DNA of 8,725 nt from Gaiella sp051003695 (GTDB lineage Bacteria > Actinomycetota > Thermoleophilia > Gaiellales > Gaiellaceae). The notes beneath the pieces were generated by a model that had not been told where the DNA came from, did not search any database, and saw nothing but the letters and a program-made list of their open reading frames with translations. The translations under genes were made by a program, and so were the position numbers. The stretch's first letter is position 1. Each line of letters opens with the position of its first letter. The stretch spans positions 1 through 8,725 of the forward strand of contig JBPCLB010000020.1 in the NCBI GenBank assembly GCA_051003695.1. The letters run 5' to 3'. This document shows positions 5,537 to 8,725 of this stretch, in pieces.

Positions 5537-7270
5537 CTAACTCGGTGTCGTGAGCCGATCTCGCGCCTGTGCCACCCATTTGAGCGACTGGAGGTACGCC
5601 AGGGACTTCGGTCGCCGCAGCACCTCGGCGGTCCGCAGCGCGAGCAGGAACTCCTCAGGCCCGTCGAACGGTGCCATCCGCAACACCCCGGTCCCGACCC
5701 CCGGCAGTACGTGCGCGTCGGAGCCGGCTCCCTGCAGGAGCCCGTACTTGCGGGCGAAGCGCAGCGCCTCGTCGTTGTAGGCCTCTTTCAGCAGCCGGGC
5801 GTTGTAGACCTCCAGCACGTCGATCTCGGCGAGATGGCGATGGAGGGTCGCGGGGGCTGGGATCGCATGTCGCCGGTCGAAGGGATGGGGCAGGTACACG
5901 ATCCCCTCCTGCTCGCGGATCGCCGCGATCGTGTCTGCGAACGTGAGCCCTCCGGGGATCTCGTCCCGCAGGAAGAGCCCGATCACCTCTCCCTGCGCGT
6001 CGGTCTTCATCTCCTCGCCGGGAATCACGACGAGGTCGGTGGCGCGCGCCGCGGCGACGGTCTCCAGGGCACCCGAGAAGACGTTGTGATCGGTGACGGC
6101 GATCGCACCCAGCCCGATTGCAAGCGCGTGCTCGACGAGCTCGGCCGGCTCGATCGAGCAGTCGTGCGAGGCGCTCGTGTGCATGTGCAGGTCGACGAGG
6201 ATCCGGGGGCGTGCCTCGGCTGGACGGCGCTCGTTCTCCCGCCGCCGTGGCTTGCGAGCGAGGTCGTGGTAGGCGGTATCGAGCTGCTCGGCGAGTCGAG
6301 CGAAGCTCTCGCGCTCGGCTGCCTCGCGCGCCCGTCCCGCCTCATCTGCGAGGTGCGCAGGGTTCTCACCGAGCCGGGCGATCGCGGCAGTGACGAGCTC
6401 GGGCTGGCCGTCGCTCCCTGGCGGGTCGACGATCGCGCAGCCTGCAGCTGCCGCCTCGAGCCACAGCCGCGTGTGCCCACCGGGAAGCGGGACGAACACG
6501 TTGGCGGCCCCGAGGAGCTCGGCTCGCTCGTGCGGGCGACGTGTCGAGCGCACCGCGACCCTGCCTCGCAGCCGCGCGGGAACGGCCGGACGGACGCCGA
6601 GTGGCTTCGTGTGGAGGCAGATGGCGCTCCAGTCCGGGAGCTCGTCGAGCGCTCGCAGCGCTGCTCGGAGCAACGGACGGGCTGCGGACTCGAGCTGGAG
6701 CGCGAGCAGGTCTTGCTTGCTCGCAGGACGGAACAGGTCGGTGTCGACACCCGCGGGCACGAGTTGCACGTCGCTCGCGAACTCCGCTTCGGCGGCGAGT
6801 GCTGCTGCAGACGATGTCGCGAGCAACACGTCCACCCGAGCCCGCAGCCGGTCGCGGGCAGCCTTGCGCAGGCTCCCGAGCCGCTCCGGAGCGACGAACG
6901 TCGCGGCGGTGAGGCATTCCGCTTCCAGCAGCGCCGCATACGAGAGGCTCGGCAGACCCGCCTCGAAGCCGTGGACGACGTCGAACCGTCCGACGGCGAG
7001 TGCGTGCCGGAGGTTCGCGCGCACCCCCACCGGCACTGCGAGCGCGCTGGTTCGGGACACGGGCAGGGCCTGGCCGATCGCGAGCACTTCGGGTAGCTCA
7101 CCTCGCTGGAGGGCGCGCCGACCAGCTTGAAGGTCGGTCGAGCGCGTCGAGGGGGCGATCACGGTGACGTCGTGACCACGCCTTCGGAGGCCGTCCGCTG
7201 CCCCCGCGACGTGCTCGTTGACGTCGTGCGGCTGCGGCCACGCGAACGGGGTAACGAGGCAGATGCGCAC
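5537..7270 (-). CDS. Fusion of a degenerate GT-B glycosyltransferase-like domain with a PHP metallohydrolase domain
   Basis: This 577-residue protein has two domains. Residues 1-335 follow the GT4/GT-B plan: MRICLVTPFAWPQPHDVNEHVAGAADGL at the start, GHDVTVIAPS at the end of the first strand-helix unit, the hinge segment VPAGVDTDLFRPA (171-183) and the late LWLEAAAAGCAIV (269-281). The usual N-terminal GG loop is PHDV. The first glutamate of the EX7E donor motif is glycine (G264, with E272 kept), and no clear GRL..KG segment is seen, so sugar transfer is doubtful. After a charged linker (338-356), residues 357-560 are a PHP domain with a full metal set: H362 and H364 in DLHMHT, D394 and H395 in TDHN, E419 in PGEE, H462 in LPHPF, and D518 and H520 in GSDAH. 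PHP domains hydrolyse phosphate esters or phosphodiesters. No signal peptide is seen, so it is cytosolic. The GTG start gives the canonical first strand of the GT fold. Confidence 0.88.
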   Translation of the reverse strand: MRICLVTPFAWPQPHDVNEHVAGAADGLRRRGHDVTVIAPSTRSTDLQAGRRALQRGELPEVLAIGQALPVSRTSALAVPVGVRANLRHALAVGRFDVVHGFEAGLPSLSYAALLEAECLTAATFVAPERLGSLRKAARDRLRARVDVLLATSSAAALAAEAEFASDVQLVPAGVDTDLFRPASKQDLLALQLESAARPLLRAALRALDELPDWSAICLHTKPLGVRPAVPARLRGRVAVRSTRRPHERAELLGAANVFVPLPGGHTRLWLEAAAAGCAIVDPPGSDGQPELVTAAIARLGENPAHLADEAGRAREAAERESFARLAEQLDTAYHDLARKPRRRENERRPAEARPRILVDLHMHTSASHDCSIEPAELVEHALAIGLGAIAVTDHNVFSGALETVAAARATDLVVIPGEEMKTDAQGEVIGLFLRDEIPGGLTFADTIAAIREQEGIVYLPHPFDRRHAIPAPATLHRHLAEIDVLEVYNARLLKEAYNDEALRFARKYGLLQGAGSDAHVLPGVGTGVLRMAPFDGPEEFLLALRTAEVLRRPKSLAYLQSLKWVAQARDRLTTPS

Positions 7271-7280
7271 CTTGCCGAGG

Positions 7281-7286
7281 ATTGTG
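7281..7286 (-). promoter_or_regulatory. Possible -10 (CACAAT on the minus strand) for the GT/PHP gene
   Basis: On the minus strand CACAAT ends 10 nt before the GTG at 7270, which would give a 5' leader of only a few bases. It lies in the 44-nt gap shared with the divergent CDGSH gene. No clear -35 was found, and one hexamer alone is weak evidence. Confidence 0.25.
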
Positions 7287-7302
7287 CCGTTGCTCGCCGC
7301 GG

Positions 7303-7317
7303 TACGCTCGTGCGATG
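7303..7317 (+). promoter_or_regulatory. Leaderless -10 element TACGCT for the CDGSH gene
   Basis: TACGCT (7303-7308) stands exactly 6 nt before ATG 7315. TACGCTCGTGCGATG matches the motifs before 1006 and 2691. No Shine-Dalgarno precedes this ATG. Confidence 0.5.
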
Positions 7318-7536
7318 AGCGAGGTCACGATCGTCGTCCGCGAGAACGGACCCTACAAAGTCACGGGACCGATCACGATCCTCGATCCTGACGGGCGCAC
7401 GTTCGAGGTACCGGCAGGAAGCGCCGTCGCGCTCTGCCGCTGCGGTCGGTCGGCGAACAAACCGTTTTGCGACGCGAGTCATCGGACTGCCGAGTTCGTG
7501 GCGGAGGACACCGCCCCACGAGCGCTTTCCGGCTGA
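7315..7536 (+). CDS. CDGSH iron-sulfur domain protein
   Basis: This 73-residue protein carries a single CDGSH (mitoNEET-type) motif, CRCGRSANKPFCDASH at residues 41-56. C41, C43, C52 and H56 should bind a redox-active 2Fe-2S cluster through three cysteines and one histidine. The core Asp is kept, while the second and third positions read DAS instead of DGS, a common variant. The N-terminal beta strands (VTIVVRENGPYKVTGPITILDPDG) match small bacterial members that consist of this domain alone. The likely role is electron or cluster transfer in the cytoplasm; the partner is unknown. ATG 7315 is favoured over an upstream in-frame start at 7282 because the family begins here and a leaderless promoter motif lies 6 nt upstream. 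It is divergent from the GT/PHP gene and convergent with the secreted-protein gene. Confidence 0.92.
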   Translation: MSEVTIVVRENGPYKVTGPITILDPDGRTFEVPAGSAVALCRCGRSANKPFCDASHRTAEFVAEDTAPRALSG

Positions 7537-7537
7537 C

Positions 7538-7583
7538 GCCGAGCCAAGCGCCTCGGACGTGCCGGATGTGTCTGGGGCTCGGC
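7538..7583. terminator. Inverted repeat between convergent genes, possible two-way terminator
   Basis: GCCGAGCC (7538-7545) and GGCTCGGC (7576-7583) are perfect 8-nt inverse complements around a 30-nt loop and fill most of the 54-nt gap between two convergent stops. A competing small hairpin, CCGAG (7539-7543) with CTCGG (7552-7556), uses the same left arm. There is no T-run. Confidence 0.4.
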
Positions 7584-7590
7584 AGGCCCG

Positions 7591-8469
7591 TCAGTTGACC
7601 TTGCAGAGCGGATCTGGCCCGAGTACTTTCCTCTGCTCCTCGTTGGCCGCCGCGTCCCTCGCTCGGTCGTACGGCCCCGGCGCGGAGCCTTCCCACCTGA
7701 CATCGGGTGTGACCCCTGGGCCGATCACCGTCGCCCGGTAGCTCTTGCCGTTGCCGACCGGGTGGGTGCCGTGTGGGTAGAAGCCGTAGCAGAACGCCCC
7801 CGTCGGGCGATGGGTGAGAAAGCTGTTCTCGCGCTTCCACCCGCTCCCGTACGCCGAGTTCGACGTGTCCACGTAGATGTTGCGCCCGTACGAGTCCAGC
7901 GGCACGCCGAATCGCGTCGAGCGGAACCCGTGGACCCCGCCACCCTGGTAGGTCAGCCGCCCGTAGAGGTGATGGAACCTGCCGTACGACCAATCCGTCC
8001 AGATCTCGAGCTGGGCGGCTGGCCCCGACCAATGCGAGAGTCGGAGCTCCCAGGCCGCCTGCTCGGGCGTCGGGGTGACGCCGTAGTTGGGCAGCATCCG
8101 CTGCCAGGCCTGCAGCGCCCAGTGCGTCCCGTCGGGAGCCGTGCACGCCGCGACCTGCCATGCCAGCGGCGGCCCTCGATAGGCCCCGCAGCGATCGGCC
8201 GCGATCGAGCCGCCATACGCCAGCTCGAAGGCGACCTGCGGGCGGGACAGGCTCGGCCTCCGCGCGTCTACCGCGCCCCAGGCGGAAAGCTGGCGAAGCT
8301 GCCCTTCGGAGCGAAACGTGATCAGGGCTCGTCCGCGAGCATCGACTTGTAACCGTACCTCCGACGCGTTGCGGGCGATCAGCTCGGAGGCGCCGGCGGC
8401 GGGAGGAAAGGTCGCCAAGCTGGCCACCGCGACCGAGACGACGAGAGTGCCGCAACCCAGGCTACGCAT
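7591..8469 (-). CDS. Secreted protein of unknown function, Trp-rich, four mature cysteines
   Basis: I do not recognise this 292-residue protein. It begins with a clear signal peptide: MRS, a hydrophobic core (LGCGTLVVSVAVASLATF, residues 4-21) and a PPAAGA-S region suggesting signal peptidase I cleavage near residue 27. C6 lies inside the core and does not fit a lipobox. The mature part has cysteines at 94, 109, 227 and 289, enough for two disulfides, and many aromatic residues, for example WTDWSYGRFHHLYGRLTY (157-174) and NSFLTHRPTGAFCYGFY (215-231). This suggests an extracellular beta-rich fold, perhaps carbohydrate- or wall-binding, but no catalytic motif is visible. ATG 8469 is chosen for a compact signal peptide. 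An in-frame TTG at 8481 has a GGGAGG 13 nt upstream (8495-8500 on the minus strand) and may be the true start, adding MRAV. Confidence 0.8.
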   Translation of the reverse strand: MRSLGCGTLVVSVAVASLATFPPAAGASELIARNASEVRLQVDARGRALITFRSEGQLRQLSAWGAVDARRPSLSRPQVAFELAYGGSIAADRCGAYRGPPLAWQVAACTAPDGTHWALQAWQRMLPNYGVTPTPEQAAWELRLSHWSGPAAQLEIWTDWSYGRFHHLYGRLTYQGGGVHGFRSTRFGVPLDSYGRNIYVDTSNSAYGSGWKRENSFLTHRPTGAFCYGFYPHGTHPVGNGKSYRATVIGPGVTPDVRWEGSAPGPYDRARDAAANEEQRKVLGPDPLCKVN

Positions 8470-8566
8470 GACCGCTCGCAATGGGCAGGCACCGCCTCCC
8501 GGATCGAGCCAGAAAGGGCGAGACCGGGATCGGCATCACCCATCTGCACCCGGCTGTCATCCGCCC

Positions 8567-8595
8567 CTCATACCACCTGCTCACGACCGGAGCAA
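8567..8595 (-). promoter_or_regulatory. Possible sigma70-type promoter for the secreted-protein gene
   Basis: On the minus strand TTGCTC (8595-8590) and TATGAG (8572-8567) are separated by exactly 17 nt, each a moderate match to the -35 and -10 consensus. The predicted leader would be about 90 nt. This is the best candidate in the 164-nt intergenic stretch 8470-8633, in which I see nothing else. Confidence 0.3.
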
Positions 8596-8633
8596 GGGAT
8601 CCGGACGGCCCTATGAAACGTCGGTCGTCGGGT

Positions 8634-8725
8634 TCAGGCTCTGTGGCGGAGCTGCAACCGCTCACCCGGGGCAAGCCGGGGATCGACCGATCCGGCGCGG
8701 GTTGCGACGAGCTCGACCTCGCCGA
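8634..8725 (-). CDS. Probable C-terminal end of a gene entering from the right edge
   Basis: On the minus strand a frame open from the window edge encodes GEVELVATRAGSVDPRLAP followed by GERLQLRHRA and stops at TGA (8636-8634). The mix of residues and the strong G/C bias at third positions look protein-coding, unlike the arginine/serine-rich text of the other frames. Only 29 codons are visible, so no family can be named. It would lie upstream of the secreted-protein gene on the same strand with a 164-nt gap. An alternative plus-strand start at 8612 (MKRRSSGSG) also stays open to the edge but has poorer codon bias. Confidence 0.4.
   Translation of the reverse strand, partial: GEVELVATRAGSVDPRLAPGERLQLRHRA

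Noticed and set aside
5444..7096. 550-codon plus-strand ORF opposite the GT/PHP gene
   Set aside because: Its translation has no recognisable motif, while the minus strand encodes an intact PHP site and a GT-like fold.
8462..8674. 70-codon minus-strand ORF upstream of the secreted-protein gene
   Set aside because: It overlaps the secreted-protein start, has mixed low-quality composition and no family signal, although an internal ATG has a GGGGCGG before it.

Overview
This 8.7 kb window is very GC-rich. It has many GTG starts, weak or absent Shine-Dalgarno sites and several apparently leaderless genes, which points to a high-GC Gram-positive bacterium (Actinomycetota). The protein style would suit the class Thermoleophilia, but that placement is inference. 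Almost every base is assigned to a gene. The only longer non-coding stretches are 890-1005, 5398-5536 and 8470-8633, all under 300 bases, and I see no RNA gene, insertion sequence, CRISPR array or integrase.

Left part, plus strand: the C-terminal part of a ferritin (1-444), a YjbQ/UPF0047 protein (488-889), then an ABC-2 type exporter made of an ATPase (1032-1916) and a permease (1913-2656) that overlap by ATGA. A nine-codon leader ORF containing three consecutive prolines sits directly before the ATPase and overlaps its start by GTGA. Next comes a TRAM-domain, 4Fe-4S RlmD/RumA-type rRNA uracil methyltransferase (2691-4070).

Middle, minus strand (transcribed right to left): a two-domain protein with a degenerate GT-B glycosyltransferase-like half and an intact PHP metallohydrolase half (7270-5537); a uracil-DNA-glycosylase-superfamily protein without the iron-sulfur cysteines (5397-4813); and, overlapping it, a small multi-pass membrane protein with the two aspartates and PAL motif expected of a presenilin-like protease (4840-4094). 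The last two look co-transcribed. A 139-nt spacer with several hairpins, one of them a REP-like palindrome, separates them from the first.

Right part: a small CDGSH iron-sulfur protein (7315-7536, plus) is divergent from the PHP protein across 44 nt. It converges on a secreted Trp-rich protein of unknown function (8469-7591, minus). The right edge probably holds the last 29 codons of another minus-strand gene.

The most useful regulatory observation is that three plus-strand starts (1006, 2691, 7315) carry the same 15-nt pattern TAC(C/G)CTCG(C/T)NSG(A/G)TG, with a -10-like hexamer exactly 6 nt before the start codon. This is the expected layout for leaderless transcription. The genes do not form one obvious pathway. 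The candidates for novelty are the PPP leader peptide coupled to the exporter, the presenilin-like protein paired with a degenerate UDG, and the GT/PHP fusion.
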